A stretch of 64,000 nt of DNA from Pseudomonas marvdashtae (GCF_014268655.2 NZ_JABWQX020000001.1:4295261-4359260), one strand, 5' to 3'; counted from the stretch's first letter, positions 1 through 11,125 are shown. A program made the numbers and translations. Notes: a model not told the origin generated them from the letters alone.

Positions 1-2
1 TG

Positions 3-686
3 ATCGGTTACTACGCCTATGACGACGCGGTCAAAGGCCCGCGCCCCGGCGTGGTGGTGGTGCATGAGTGGTGGGGGCTGAACGATTACGCCAAGCGCCG
101 CGCCCGTGACCTCGCTGGGCTTGGCTACAGCGCCCTGGCCATCGACATGTACGGCGACGGCAAGAACACCGAGCACCCCAAGGACGCCATGGCCTTCATG
201 CAGGCGGCGCTCAAGGACGGCAAGGCGGCCAGTGCGCGCTTCCAGGCCGGGCTCGACCTGTTGAAGAAACAACCCCAGACCGACCCGGACAAAATCGCCG
301 CCATCGGTTACTGCTTCGGCGGCAAGGTGGTGCTGGACGCAGCGCGCCAGGGCCTGCCGCTGGCCGGCGTGGTGAGTTTCCACGGTGCCCTGGTCACCAA
401 TACCCCGGCGACGCCTGGCAGCGTCAAGGCCAAGATCCTGGTGGAACACGGCGCGCTGGACAGCATGGTCACCGGCGACAACGTGACCGCGTTCAAGAGC
501 GAGATGGACAAGGCCGGCGCCGACTATAAATTCGTCAGCCTCGACGGCGCCAAGCACGGCTTCAGCAACCCGGACGCCGACCGCCTGAGCCACGGCGAAC
601 ATGGCGGGCCGGACATCGGCTACAACAAGGCGGCCGATGAGAAGTCGTGGGCGGATATGCAGAAGTTCTTCAAAAAAGTTTTCTAG
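3..686 (+). CDS. Dienelactone hydrolase family protein (5' partial)
   Basis: The reading frame is open from the first bases, so the true start lies upstream of the window. The alpha/beta-hydrolase carries the family's Cys nucleophile elbow GYCFGG, an acidic residue in the segment EHGALDSM, and the catalytic His in KHGFSN, giving the Cys-Asp-His triad of dienelactone hydrolases. Known members hydrolyse cyclic enol-lactones in the cytoplasm, but many paralogues act on unknown esters, so the substrate is open. It lies 103 bp upstream of the phosphopantetheinyl transferase gene, an arrangement I recall from P. aeruginosa. A perfect palindrome follows the stop. Confidence 0.88.
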   Translation: MGYYAYDDAVKGPRPGVVVVHEWWGLNDYAKRRARDLAGLGYSALAIDMYGDGKNTEHPKDAMAFMQAALKDGKAASARFQAGLDLLKKQPQTDPDKIAAIGYCFGGKVVLDAARQGLPLAGVVSFHGALVTNTPATPGSVKAKILVEHGALDSMVTGDNVTAFKSEMDKAGADYKFVSLDGAKHGFSNPDADRLSHGEHGGPDIGYNKAADEKSWADMQKFFKKVF

Positions 687-698
687 CAGATACCCTCC

Positions 699-728
699 TG
701 TGGCGAGGGGATTTATCCCCTCGCCACA
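699..728. repeat. REP-like palindrome
   Basis: This is a perfect inverted repeat: 14-nt arms TGTGGCGAGGGGAT and ATCCCCTCGCCACA around a 2-nt loop, 12 bp after the hydrolase stop. The arm has the same core as the longer paired elements elsewhere in the window, so this is a single REP unit. As RNA it would fold very stably and could protect the upstream 3' end or stop transcription. Confidence 0.85.
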
Positions 729-789
729 AAAGCCAGCCATACCCATACAAACGTCACGCCACTACCCAGCCTCAAGCCAACCCGGCAAA

Positions 790-1524
790 ATGCCCGGCAT
801 GAACCGACTCCCCGCCCTGCCCGCCTGCTGTTCGCCTCTGGATGAACACTGGCTGCTGCCCGACGCCTTGCCCGATACGGTGCTGGTCAGCACTCGCTTC
901 AATCCACTGTTGCTCGTCGCTGACGATTTTCCCAACAGCGCCATCGAGCCGCCGGCGAGCATCCAGCGCTCGGTGGCCAAGCGGCAGGCGGAGTTCCTCG
1001 CCGGGCGAGTCTGCGCCCGAGCGGCCTTGCTGCGCCTTGACGGCCAAGCCTGCGTGCCGCCCATCGGCGAAGATCGCGCGCCCGTGTGGCCGGCCCATGT
1101 CAGCGGCTCGATCACCCACAGCACAGGCCGGGCGGCGGCGATTGTCGCGCAAAAACAACATTGGCAAGGGCTGGGCATGGATCTGGAAAACCTGCTCGAC
1201 CCTGAGCGCGCCGAGCGCCTGGCCGGTGAAATCCTAACGCCCCCCGAGCTGCTGCGCCTGGCCACTGCCTCGCGAGATGACCGGGCGCTGCTGGTGACCC
1301 TGACCTTTTCCATGAAGGAAAGCCTGTTCAAAGCGCTGTACCCGATCGTCAGGCAGCGTTTTTACTTCGAACACGCTGAGGTCCTGGAGTGGGCGCACGA
1401 TGGGCACGTGCGATTGCGCTTGTTGATCGACCTGTCGCCCGAGTGGCGTCATGGCAGTGAGCTGCACGGACAATTTGCTGTGAAGAATGGGCAATTGCTG
1501 AGTCTGGTGGGGATCAAGGCCTGA
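790..1524 (+). CDS. pcpS: 4'-phosphopantetheinyl transferase, EntD/PcpS type
   Basis: Transfers 4'-phosphopantetheine from CoA to a serine of carrier proteins, activating acyl, peptidyl and aryl carrier proteins in the cytoplasm. The 244-aa protein has the motifs of the EntD-like branch: HVSGSITHSTG near residues 103-113, the Mg-binding GMDLE (Asp131, Glu133), and the SMKES helix (Lys176, Glu177). ATG at 790 is used; an in-frame ATG at 799 is an alternative. In P. aeruginosa PcpS is the only such enzyme and serves both fatty acid and siderophore synthesis; the same role is inferred here. Confidence 0.88.
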   Translation: MPGMNRLPALPACCSPLDEHWLLPDALPDTVLVSTRFNPLLLVADDFPNSAIEPPASIQRSVAKRQAEFLAGRVCARAALLRLDGQACVPPIGEDRAPVWPAHVSGSITHSTGRAAAIVAQKQHWQGLGMDLENLLDPERAERLAGEILTPPELLRLATASRDDRALLVTLTFSMKESLFKALYPIVRQRFYFEHAEVLEWAHDGHVRLRLLIDLSPEWRHGSELHGQFAVKNGQLLSLVGIKA

Positions 1525-1540
1525 GATTGGGCCCCATCCC

Positions 1541-3151
1541 TCAAGACCGGTCCTGGTGCCTCGGCCAACTCAAGCTGAAACAGGCTCCTGCGAGGCTTTT
1601 GCTCCTACTGATCAACGCCCGGCCGTCATGCCAGTGGATGATCCGCCGCACGATCGACAGCCCCAATCCGTGGCCGCCCGACGCCCGCGCACGGCTGTCG
1701 TCCAGGCGCAGGAACGGCTTGAACACCCGTTCCCATGCCGCCTCCGGCACACCCGGCCCATCATCTTCGACGTCGACGCGGCAGCGCAGCTGCCCCACCT
1801 GGTAACTCACTGTGACCCGCGATTTGGCATGGCGCATGGCATTGCCCACCAGATTCTGCAAGGCACGATGCAGGAACCGCGGCTCGGCCTCGACCCAGGC
1901 ACCATCGCAATCAGCGGCGGACAGGCACAGGCCGCGCTCTACGGTAATCCCGACGCGCAAGGGGCCTAGTTCTTCGATGACCTGATTGACCAAAGCATCC
2001 AGGTCCACTCGCTGAAAATTCAACGCCGGCGATCCTTGTTCCAGTCGGGCGTAGGTCAACATTTCATCCACCAGCCGGTCCAGATCTTCGATGTCGTGGT
2101 CCATGCCCGCCAGGTACTTGTCCCGGGCCTCGGGCGTGCTGGCGCTGCCGAGCATTTCCAGGCCGAAACGCAGGCGTGCCACCGGCGTGCGCAACTCATG
2201 GGAGACCGCGCGCACCAGTTCTCGCTGGATCGCCAGCAATTGCTGCAAATGCTCGGCCATGCCGTTGAACGCAGCGGCCAGGCGCCCCACCGAGTCGGCG
2301 CCCCGGGCGGGGACGCGGGTCTCCAGGCTGCCCTGGGCGATTTGAGTGGCGGCCGACTCGAGGCCGCGCAGGCGTCGCTCCAACTGGCGCACCAATAGAT
2401 AGACGATCAAACCGATCAGGCTCAGCCCCAACGCGGCGATCAGCACCAGCCATTCGGGCGGGTACGGATTCATTTGGTACAACGGGCCGATCTCCAGAAC
2501 CCACGGCGTGCCGACCATCCCGGCAAAGACCCGGATCGAGTCACCGCCCTTGCCCAGCGCCATCACCGTATCGCCCTCCGACACTCGCCGACGCTGATCG
2601 TCGTCCATGTCCGCCTGCTCGACCTTCATCAGCCGCAGGTCGAAACCGAAACCTTTCTCCTGCTTCAGTTGCGCGAGCCGTCCGGGCTGCTCGGCCACCG
2701 GGTAACGCACCAGTTCATCGGCCAGCAGATAGATAGTCGCCCGGGCCAGTTGCTCGCTGATCTGGCGAACCTCGCCCACCAGCGTCAACTGTTCACCATC
2801 ACTGACCAGCCGATAGACCTTCGCCGCGTGCGGGCCGGTCTGCTCCACCAGGGCTTGACCGCGCAGCACGCGGGTGCGCTGCCCCAGGTCGAGGTCGGTC
2901 TGATTGAAAGTCCTCAGCTCCAGCGGAATGCCCAACAGGCGTTCCCACACCGCCAGCGCCCGGCGACGCTCGGTGTCGTTCATCGGCCGCAGGTTATCGG
3001 CCATCAGGGAAAACGTGCCATGGGCCAGGCGCTCGCGGTATTGCTCGCCACGCGTCTGGTTGAGCAGATGCAGGGCCAGCACGCCAAGCACCGCCACCAG
3101 CACCAGTGCCGCGCACATGCCACCGTAGATGCGCAGGAAAATCGAGTTCAC
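1541..3151 (-). CDS. Sensor histidine kinase, RstB-like
   Basis: A 536-aa inner-membrane kinase. Transmembrane segments lie near residues 7-30 and 234-256, enclosing a periplasmic sensor of about 200 residues. A HAMP region (about 256-308) and the dimerisation/phosphoacceptor motif SHELRTP with His318 follow. The ATPase domain has LVGNAMRHA (N box), DDGPGVPE (G1) and GGHGLGLSIV (G2). The layout resembles RstB of enterobacteria and the kinase near nrdA in P. aeruginosa. Its start overlaps the response-regulator stop by 4 bp, so the two are co-transcribed. The signal sensed cannot be read from sequence. Confidence 0.9.
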   Translation of the reverse strand: MNSIFLRIYGGMCAALVLVAVLGVLALHLLNQTRGEQYRERLAHGTFSLMADNLRPMNDTERRRALAVWERLLGIPLELRTFNQTDLDLGQRTRVLRGQALVEQTGPHAAKVYRLVSDGEQLTLVGEVRQISEQLARATIYLLADELVRYPVAEQPGRLAQLKQEKGFGFDLRLMKVEQADMDDDQRRRVSEGDTVMALGKGGDSIRVFAGMVGTPWVLEIGPLYQMNPYPPEWLVLIAALGLSLIGLIVYLLVRQLERRLRGLESAATQIAQGSLETRVPARGADSVGRLAAAFNGMAEHLQQLLAIQRELVRAVSHELRTPVARLRFGLEMLGSASTPEARDKYLAGMDHDIEDLDRLVDEMLTYARLEQGSPALNFQRVDLDALVNQVIEELGPLRVGITVERGLCLSAADCDGAWVEAEPRFLHRALQNLVGNAMRHAKSRVTVSYQVGQLRCRVDVEDDGPGVPEAAWERVFKPFLRLDDSRARASGGHGLGLSIVRRIIHWHDGRALISRSKSLAGACFSLSWPRHQDRS

Positions 3152-3870
3152 GAAGCCGCGTCTACGCAGGCTTCGGGGACGAACAGGTAGCCTTTGCTGC
3201 GAATGGTCTTGATCAGCCGTGGATGCTCGGGGTCGTCGCCGATCTTGGGGCGGATGCGCGAGATACGCACATCGATCGAGCGGTCCTGGCCGTCGTAGCC
3301 GATGCCGCGCAGGGCGGTGAAGATCTCTTCACGGGACAGGATGCGCCCGGCGTTGGACACCAGTAGCCAGAGCAGGTCGAATTCGGCGCTGGTCAGTTCG
3401 ATACCGTTGCCCTGCAACCAGGCTTCGCGCAAGGCGTTGTCCACCACCAACGGACCGAACTCCAGGCGCCGCTGTTTCTGCGGCACGGACGGCTCCGGTT
3501 CGCTGCGGCGCAACAGCGCCTGGATGCGCGCCAATAGCAGACGCGGGCGCACCGGCTTGCAGACATAGTCGTCGGCGCCCAGGTCCAGGCCCTGGATCTG
3601 ATCGGTGTCATCGGAACGGGCGGTGAGTATCAGGATGGGTCCGTCATACTGCTCGCGCACTTTGCGACAGATACTCAGGCCATCTTCGCCGGGCAACATG
3701 AGGTCGAGGATCACCAAGTCCGGCTGCTCGCTGATAATCCGCTGCGCCGCCACCGCGCCGTTGCCTTCGATGGCGACGCGCAGGCCGTTGCTTTCCAGGT
3801 ATTCGCGGGTCAGTTCGGCCAGACGCTGGTCATCCTCGACGATCAATATCTGCCAGGCTTCTTGTTCCAC
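3148..3870 (-). CDS. OmpR-family response regulator, RstA-like
   Basis: A DNA-binding regulator of 240 aa: receiver domain (about residues 6-120; acidic pocket EDD, phosphoacceptor Asp56 in LVILDLMLPGEDG, Thr in LILTARS, Lys in CKPV), then a winged helix ending RTIRSKGYLF-like (here KTIRSKGYLFVPE). I chose the GTG start at 3870 because a GAGG ribosome-binding site sits about 8 bases upstream; the frame can be read back to 3912, but that adds a stretch without receiver similarity. It heads an operon with the overlapping kinase. Confidence 0.88.
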   Translation of the reverse strand: MEQEAWQILIVEDDQRLAELTREYLESNGLRVAIEGNGAVAAQRIISEQPDLVILDLMLPGEDGLSICRKVREQYDGPILILTARSDDTDQIQGLDLGADDYVCKPVRPRLLLARIQALLRRSEPEPSVPQKQRRLEFGPLVVDNALREAWLQGNGIELTSAEFDLLWLLVSNAGRILSREEIFTALRGIGYDGQDRSIDVRISRIRPKIGDDPEHPRLIKTIRSKGYLFVPEACVDAAS

Positions 3871-3918
3871 GGAGGGACCTCGTCTTGTAGGTATAAAAAG
3901 AAGAACCTGCACTCAACC

Positions 3919-4010
3919 GTGGCGAGGGAGCTTGCTCCCGCTGGGGTGCGAAGCGGCCCTAAGATTTTGCGGTCGCTGCGCAACCGAGCGGGAGCAAGCT
4001 CCCTCGCCAC
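3919..4010. repeat. REPIN (paired inverted REP)
   Basis: Two REP arms in inverted orientation: GTGGCGAGGGAGCTTGCTCC at the left and its near-complement GGAGCAAGCTCCCTCGCCAC at the right, separated by about 50 bp. Each arm is itself palindromic. It lies just upstream of the response-regulator gene. Such elements are thought to be mobilised by RAYT transposases; no RAYT gene is in this window. Confidence 0.85.
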
Positions 4011-4220
4011 AAATGAACTGCCCGCTCAAGGTATTCGAACACAGCGCCTCCCGTCTTTTTGTCATATCAAAGGAGGATAAACACGCCCATGCACCGGCCG
4101 ATTGTATAAACGCCGGCTGTACAGAAAACAAGCGGACAAATGCGTTCGGTCGGGCTGATTTGTGTGATACCGTCCGCGCCCGAAAAAACCCAGGGCTGTT
4201 TTCAACTCGTCAAATCGACG

Positions 4221-4250
4221 AAAAAAGCCGCGCTCCAGCAAGGTCGCGGC
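4221..4250 (-). terminator. Intrinsic terminator reading leftward
   Basis: On the minus strand, a GCCGCG stem with its complement CGCGGC is followed by six T. No annotated minus-strand gene ends here: it sits between the nrdA promoter and the start of the response-regulator gene. It may close a small RNA, or attenuate the two-component operon. Confidence 0.6.
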
Positions 4251-4293
4251 CTACAGAGCAGTTCCACGTTTCGCACACAAATTACGCACAGGC

Positions 4294-4302
4294 TTATCCA
4301 CA
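4294..4302 (+). promoter_or_regulatory. DnaA box upstream of nrdA
   Basis: TTATCCACA matches the DnaA-box consensus exactly and lies about 430 bp before the nrdA start and 27 bp before the first NrdR-like box. DnaA control of nrd promoters is known in E. coli; here it is inferred from the site. Confidence 0.6.
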
Positions 4303-4328
4303 GGTAGCACGTTGATTCATCCCCCAAA

Positions 4329-4375
4329 ACGCATTATCTTGTAGCCCGCCGCGCAAAAAACCCTACATGTAGGGT
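4329..4375 (+). promoter_or_regulatory. Pair of NrdR boxes in the nrdA promoter
   Basis: Two 16-bp elements, at 4329-4344 and 4360-4375, both resemble the NrdR-box consensus. The second is the core of a perfect 20-bp palindrome, AAACCCTACATGTAGGGTTT (4358-4377). Their starts are 31 bp apart, about three DNA turns, which is the paired spacing known for NrdR sites. NrdR represses ribonucleotide reductase genes when dATP is abundant. Confidence 0.7.
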
Positions 4376-4731
4376 TTCAGGCCAAAAACCAAACACAAGT
4401 TGGATAGAGAATTCAAGCGCTTTTCTTGCCTCTGTCCTCCTGCAACACGAGAGTTTTTCCAAGTCCAGACCGCCCCTGCGGATGGCGACTGTTTCAGGGT
4501 CTGGAACGACCGAAACGGTACGGGTGTTGCAGTCCTTTGCTGCCACCCCTGCAAACCCGGTTTCGAGCCCAGGCTCGCGACCCAAGAACTTCGGATGGAA
4601 GCGGCGCCACAGGCCCGTTTCCTACTGTCCCGAAGTTGTTATACCCGGCGCCAGTCGGTTGTAGTGCTTCAGGACGGAACGGTGGGCACCGTGATGGTGC
4701 CCAAATAAACATAGAGAACGTGGAGACACCC
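4376..4731 (+). other. Long leader upstream of nrdA
   Basis: About 355 bp between the NrdR boxes and the nrdA start codon. A GGAG-type ribosome-binding site lies just before the ATG at 4732. The nrdA frame stays open backwards to 4426, but that stretch shows no ATP-cone similarity, so it is treated as untranslated leader. No convincing RNA structure was recognised in it. Confidence 0.45.
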
Positions 4732-7623
<2,892 letters not shown>

Positions 7624-7662
7624 GCTGAGCGGGTAGGCGCTGCAAGGCGCCTGCTGAAGAAG

Positions 7663-7700
7663 CCTCCGATAGACCGCTGGTTTATCGGGGGTTTTCTTTT
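7663..7700 (+). terminator. Intrinsic terminator of nrdA
   Basis: A hairpin formed by CCTCCGATA and TTATCGGGGG, followed by TTTTCTTTT, 40 bp after the nrdA stop. Confidence 0.75.
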
Positions 7701-7727
7701 GCCTGGAGAAAGCCAGAGCCTGGACTT

Positions 7728-7840
7728 GATCGTTCCTACGCTCTGCGTGGGAATGCATCCCGTGACGCTCTGCGTCCCCCTTCAGAGACGGAACGCGGAG
7801 CGTCCGTGGCGGCATTCCCACGCAGAGCATGGGAACGATC
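7728..7840. repeat. MITE-like palindromic repeat
   Basis: A 113-bp element with 29-nt terminal inverted arms starting GATCGTTCC and ending GGAACGATC; the arms differ at about 2 positions. The interior is also partly self-complementary (GACGCTC/GAGCGTC). The sequence type, with CTCTGCGTGGGAATGC, is a dispersed repeat I recognise from Pseudomonas genomes. It sits between the nrdA and flgE terminators and codes for nothing. Confidence 0.75.
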
Positions 7841-7854
7841 GAATAGCCGCTCAC

Positions 7855-7878
7855 AAAAAAGCCCCTCTTGCGAGGGGC
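7855..7878 (-). terminator. Intrinsic terminator of flgBCDE
   Basis: On the minus strand a GCCCCTC/GAGGGGC stem with a 4-base loop is followed by six T, 32 bp past the flgE stop. Confidence 0.85.
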
Positions 7879-7909
7879 TCTTCATGCAGCCTTCAAGCAA
7901 CCAGCGTTA

Positions 7910-9235
7910 TCAAGCCATCTGAATGATGGTCTGCATGATGGTGCTCTGGGTGGAGATGGTCTTGGCGTTCGCCTGGTAGTTGCTTTGTGCCTTGATCAGC
8001 TCGACCAGTTCGTTGGTCAGGTTGACGTTGGACTCTTCCAGGGAGTTGGAGACGATCGAGCCCAAGGTGCCGGTTTGCGGAGCATCGTAGCCCGGGATAC
8101 CCGAAGCGAATGTTTCCTTCCAGCTGGTGCCGCCTACCGGCTGCAGGCCTTGCTCGTTGGTGAAGCTGGCGAGCGCGAGCTGGCCGATCGGCTTGGTCTG
8201 GTTGTTGCTGAAGTTGGCCAGCAATACACCGCTGCCGTCGATGGTCAGGTTGGTGATCTGGCCAGTGGCGTAGCCGTTCTGGGCCGGGATCGAACGAGCG
8301 GTGTCGGCGTTGAACTGGGTGGTGTTGGCCATTGAGATCGTAATGGTCGAGGAGCCCGCGCCGTTGGCGGTCCATGTACCATTGGTCACGGTGCCTGGGA
8401 CCCAACCAACCAGGTTCAGATCATTGCTGATAACTGGCGGGGGGGCCGGAACAGTCGGCGGAACGGTCGGCGGGACCGGGGTACTGACCTGGGTCAATCG
8501 GCCATTCGTGTCGAACGTCATCGTCGAAGGAACAGGCGCGTTCGGAGCAACCGGCGCGGTGCCATTGAGGTTACGACCATCGATCAGCGTGTAGACGTCC
8601 CAGGTATTGGCGCCCGTCTTGACCATGTACTGGTCCATCGAGTGCTGGTTGCCTTGGGTATCGTAGACCGGGGTAGTGAATTGTTTGGTGAACGTCGCGG
8701 TGTCGGTCGGATTGAACGCTACAGCGATCGGGGTCGCCGTCGAGTTCAGGTTGATCGTCGACGAAACCAGGCTGGTGGCGCTCGGCGGCAGGTTCGAGGT
8801 GTCGATGCGCAGGTCGGTCAGGATACCGTTCTGGATCTTGCCGTTGGCATCCACGCCATAACCCTGCAAGCGTGCAGTGCCATCGCTGTTGGTGACGTAG
8901 CCTTCCTTGTCGGTCTTGAAGGTACCGGCACGGGTGTAGCTCAGCGAGCCGTCGTTGCTCAGGACAAAAAAGCCCTGGCCCTGGATACCCATGTCCAGCA
9001 CGTTGCCGGTGTTGTTCACGTCACCCTGGCCGAACTGTTGTGAAACGTTGGCCAGGCGCACGCCGTTGCCGACGGTCTTGGAGCCCGAACCCAGCTTGGT
9101 GGCCGAGTAGACGTCTTCGAATTCCGCACGGGACGATTTGAAACCGGTGGTCGCCACGTTGGCGATGTTGTTGCCGGTCACGTCCAGCTGTTTGTTGGCA
9201 GCATAGAGACCGCTAAGGCCGATGTTAAAAGACAT
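7910..9235 (-). CDS. flgE: Flagellar hook protein FlgE
   Basis: Polymerises into the flagellar hook outside the cell, the flexible joint between rod and filament. The 441-aa protein has the flagellar rod/hook N-terminal motif (SGLYAANKQLDVTGNNIAN, residues 8-26) and the matching C-terminal motif (NVNLTNELVELIKAQSNYQA) that pack as coiled coils. The middle domains D1/D2 are variable; they include a Pro-rich stretch at about residues 253-268 (PVPPTVPPTVPAPPP) that looks like a local expansion. Last gene of flgBCDE, followed by a strong terminator. Confidence 0.95.
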   Translation of the reverse strand: MSFNIGLSGLYAANKQLDVTGNNIANVATTGFKSSRAEFEDVYSATKLGSGSKTVGNGVRLANVSQQFGQGDVNNTGNVLDMGIQGQGFFVLSNDGSLSYTRAGTFKTDKEGYVTNSDGTARLQGYGVDANGKIQNGILTDLRIDTSNLPPSATSLVSSTINLNSTATPIAVAFNPTDTATFTKQFTTPVYDTQGNQHSMDQYMVKTGANTWDVYTLIDGRNLNGTAPVAPNAPVPSTMTFDTNGRLTQVSTPVPPTVPPTVPAPPPVISNDLNLVGWVPGTVTNGTWTANGAGSSTITISMANTTQFNADTARSIPAQNGYATGQITNLTIDGSGVLLANFSNNQTKPIGQLALASFTNEQGLQPVGGTSWKETFASGIPGYDAPQTGTLGSIVSNSLEESNVNLTNELVELIKAQSNYQANAKTISTQSTIMQTIIQMA

Positions 9236-9263
9236 GTTGACTCCTTTTGCCGGTTAGTCGGCT

Positions 9264-9986
9264 CTACATACCAATAGTTTGTACTTTGGACAGGGCAATG
9301 CTGCCCAGCCCGGCCAGGTTGAGCATCAGCTCACCGCCCGTCTGGCTGATCGTTACGCTGCTGACCGTGGCCGGCAGGTTGGTGATCAGCGACGTGGCCT
9401 TGCCATCGATGGTGGTCGATGCCGCGAAGGTGTACGTGCCCGACTCGACGGTCGCGCCCGCATCGTTCTTCCCATCCCAGATGAACGCCGAGTTGCCGGC
9501 GTTCTGGCTGCCCAGGTCGATTGTGCGGACGGTCTTGCCGTCCTTGTCCACGATCTTGACGGCGACGGAGGACACCGATGCCGGTACCACCACCGTGCCG
9601 TTGAGGCTCTTGGAGGTATCGACCACGGCCTTGTCACCGGGCGCGATGACCGAGCGACCGACCAGCGACGAAGCCTGCAAGGCCTGGGACGAGTTGTAGT
9701 TGCCGGCGATGCCGCTCACGGTTTGGTTGAGGGTGGTGATGCCTTCCAGGCTGCTGAATTGAGCCAGCTGGGCAACGAACTCACCGTTGTCCTGAGGCTC
9801 CAGCGGGTTCTGGTTTTTCAGCTGGGTCACGAGCAGTTGCAGGAACGCATCCTTGCCCAGCTCTTTCTTGCCGGCGGCAGCGGTGGTCGCCGCACCCAGG
9901 CCATCGGTCGTGGTGTTGGTCTTGACCGAGGAGTTGGCCAGAATCTCGTTGAGGCTCAAACCGCTGGTGGTGTTGGTGACGCTCAT
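9264..9986 (-). CDS. flgD: Flagellar hook-capping scaffold FlgD
   Basis: Caps the growing hook and is discarded once the hook is finished. The 240-aa protein has the conserved N-terminal FlgD segment KDAFLQLLVTQLKNQNPLEPQDNGEFVAQLAQFSS (key residues FLQLL, QNP and EFVAQLAQFS), then an Ig/tudor-like C-terminal half with FIWDGKNDAG. It lies between flgC (15 bp gap) and flgE (28 bp gap) in one minus-strand operon. Confidence 0.95.
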   Translation of the reverse strand: MSVTNTTSGLSLNEILANSSVKTNTTTDGLGAATTAAAGKKELGKDAFLQLLVTQLKNQNPLEPQDNGEFVAQLAQFSSLEGITTLNQTVSGIAGNYNSSQALQASSLVGRSVIAPGDKAVVDTSKSLNGTVVVPASVSSVAVKIVDKDGKTVRTIDLGSQNAGNSAFIWDGKNDAGATVESGTYTFAASTTIDGKATSLITNLPATVSSVTISQTGGELMLNLAGLGSIALSKVQTIGM

Positions 9987-10001
9987 GTGAATCGCCCCTT
10001 A

Positions 10002-10445
10002 TCACTGACCGAGGGTCAGGACCTTCTGCATCATGGTTTTGGCGGTGTTCATCATTTCGACGTTGGTCTGGAACGAACGACTGGCGGAAATCATGTCGGC
10101 CATTTCTTCGACAACGTTGACGTTCGGGTAATAGACATAACCCTTGGCGTCCGCGGCCGGATGGTTTGGTTCATAACGAGCGTCGAGGTTGCTCTGGTCT
10201 TCGACCACGCCAAGCACCTGTACGCCCTGCCCGGCTGCGTCCTGGTCCTGGAACAGCGAGTCGCTGCCGCCAGACTGGCCGCCCTGGAACATGGTGGCGA
10301 AGACCGGGTGACGGGCGCGGTAGGTCTGGTCGATGCTCGACGAAACAGTCTCGGCGTTGGCGATGTTACTGGCGACGGTGTTCAGGCGAGTGGTCTGGGC
10401 ACTCATGGCACTGCCGGCGATATGGAATACGCTCGCGATCGACAT
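10002..10445 (-). CDS. flgC: Flagellar proximal rod protein FlgC
   Basis: Component of the flagellar rod in the periplasm. The 147-aa length is typical. The N-terminal motif SAQTTRLNTVASNIANAET and the C-terminal motif SRSFQTNVEMMNTAKTMMQ mark the rod-protein family; the centre has YYPNVNVVEEMADMI. It starts 3 bp after the flgB stop. Confidence 0.95.
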   Translation of the reverse strand: MSIASVFHIAGSAMSAQTTRLNTVASNIANAETVSSSIDQTYRARHPVFATMFQGGQSGGSDSLFQDQDAAGQGVQVLGVVEDQSNLDARYEPNHPAADAKGYVYYPNVNVVEEMADMISASRSFQTNVEMMNTAKTMMQKVLTLGQ

Positions 10446-10448
10446 GAC

Positions 10449-10856
10449 TTACTCTCCACGCAGGGCTGATACCAGCCCTTTGAATTTACTGTTGAGCAGG
10501 GTGAAGCTGGCCTGGAAGTTCACGGAGTTTTCCGCGTAGTTGGACTGTTCCAGTTGAGCGTCCACGGTGTTCTGGTCGATCGACGGCTGCATCGGCGTGC
10601 GGTACATCAGCGATTCGTCGCCACTGCCCAGGCCTTCGGCTTCGATATGACGGTTGTTGGTCATGTTCAAGGCGAAGTGGCCGTTCTTGGTCTTTTCGTT
10701 CTGCTCGGCGAGCACCTTGGAGAAGTCCAAGTCACGCGCCTTGTAGTTCGGGGTGTCGGCGTTGGCGATGTTGTTGGCCAGGACTTCGGCACGCTGGGCG
10801 CGGAAGCTCAGGGCCTGTTCGTGGATACCGAGCGCTTTATCGAAGCTGATGCTCAT
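10449..10856 (-). CDS. flgB: Flagellar proximal rod protein FlgB
   Basis: First gene of flgBCDE; the protein forms the membrane-proximal rod of the flagellar motor. The 135-aa product has LSFRAQRAEVLANNIANADTP in the N-terminal helix and NFQASFTLLNSKFKGLVSAL in the C-terminal helix. A sigma-54 promoter lies 45 bp upstream, fitting the FleQ/RpoN class II flagellar genes of Pseudomonas. No chemotaxis genes (cheV, cheR) adjoin it. Confidence 0.95.
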   Translation of the reverse strand: MSISFDKALGIHEQALSFRAQRAEVLANNIANADTPNYKARDLDFSKVLAEQNEKTKNGHFALNMTNNRHIEAEGLGSGDESLMYRTPMQPSIDQNTVDAQLEQSNYAENSVNFQASFTLLNSKFKGLVSALRGE

Positions 10857-10900
10857 GTCGGAAACCTTTGGGTGACCAGAAATGTACTTACGATGGCTTT

Positions 10901-10916
10901 AGCAAGCGCCGTGCCA
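10901..10916 (-). promoter_or_regulatory. Sigma-54 promoter of flgBCDE
   Basis: Minus-strand TGGCACGGCGCTTGCT matches the -24/-12 consensus, with GG and GC separated by exactly 10 bases. The start codon of flgB lies 45 bp downstream. Confidence 0.85.
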
Positions 10917-10924
10917 CTTGCGAA

Positions 10925-11013
10925 AAGCCCCGTAAACCGGGGCTTTGCGGGATATCGGCACGACGGCAATGCCAGAAAAGCGGCAATCGGCTTCCGCTGG
11001 CTGCCGCTTTTCT
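10925..11013. other. Two hairpins between flgB and the lipoprotein gene
   Basis: AAGCCCC/GGGGCTT flank a 7-base loop (10925-10945), and AGAAAAGCGGC (10974-10984) pairs perfectly with GCCGCTTTTCT (11003-11013). The first resembles a weak bidirectional terminator. They may insulate the flagellar promoter; no gene is seen in this stretch. Confidence 0.45.
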
Positions 11014-11098
11014 GCCGCTTTTAGCCAGTAGTCTTCGAACAAACGGGCGAGCGGCAAAAGAGGGAGTGGTTCCTGGGTACGTATAAAAAGCCCACGTA

Positions 11099-11125
11099 TA
11101 AAAAAAGCGGCGCTCAATGCGCCGC
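11099..11125 (-). terminator. Intrinsic terminator of the Tyr-rich lipoprotein gene
   Basis: A minus-strand GCGGCG/CGCCGC stem followed by a run of T, 18 bp beyond the stop. Just outside it, ACGTATAAAAA occurs twice as a direct repeat. Confidence 0.75.

Noticed and set aside
3862..4080. Open frames through the REPIN upstream of the response regulator
   Set aside because: They only translate the palindromic repeat.
7728..7840. Possible CRISPR repeat or attenuator from the strong palindromes
   Set aside because: It is a single element with terminal inverted arms, not an array with spacers, and it is outside any leader.
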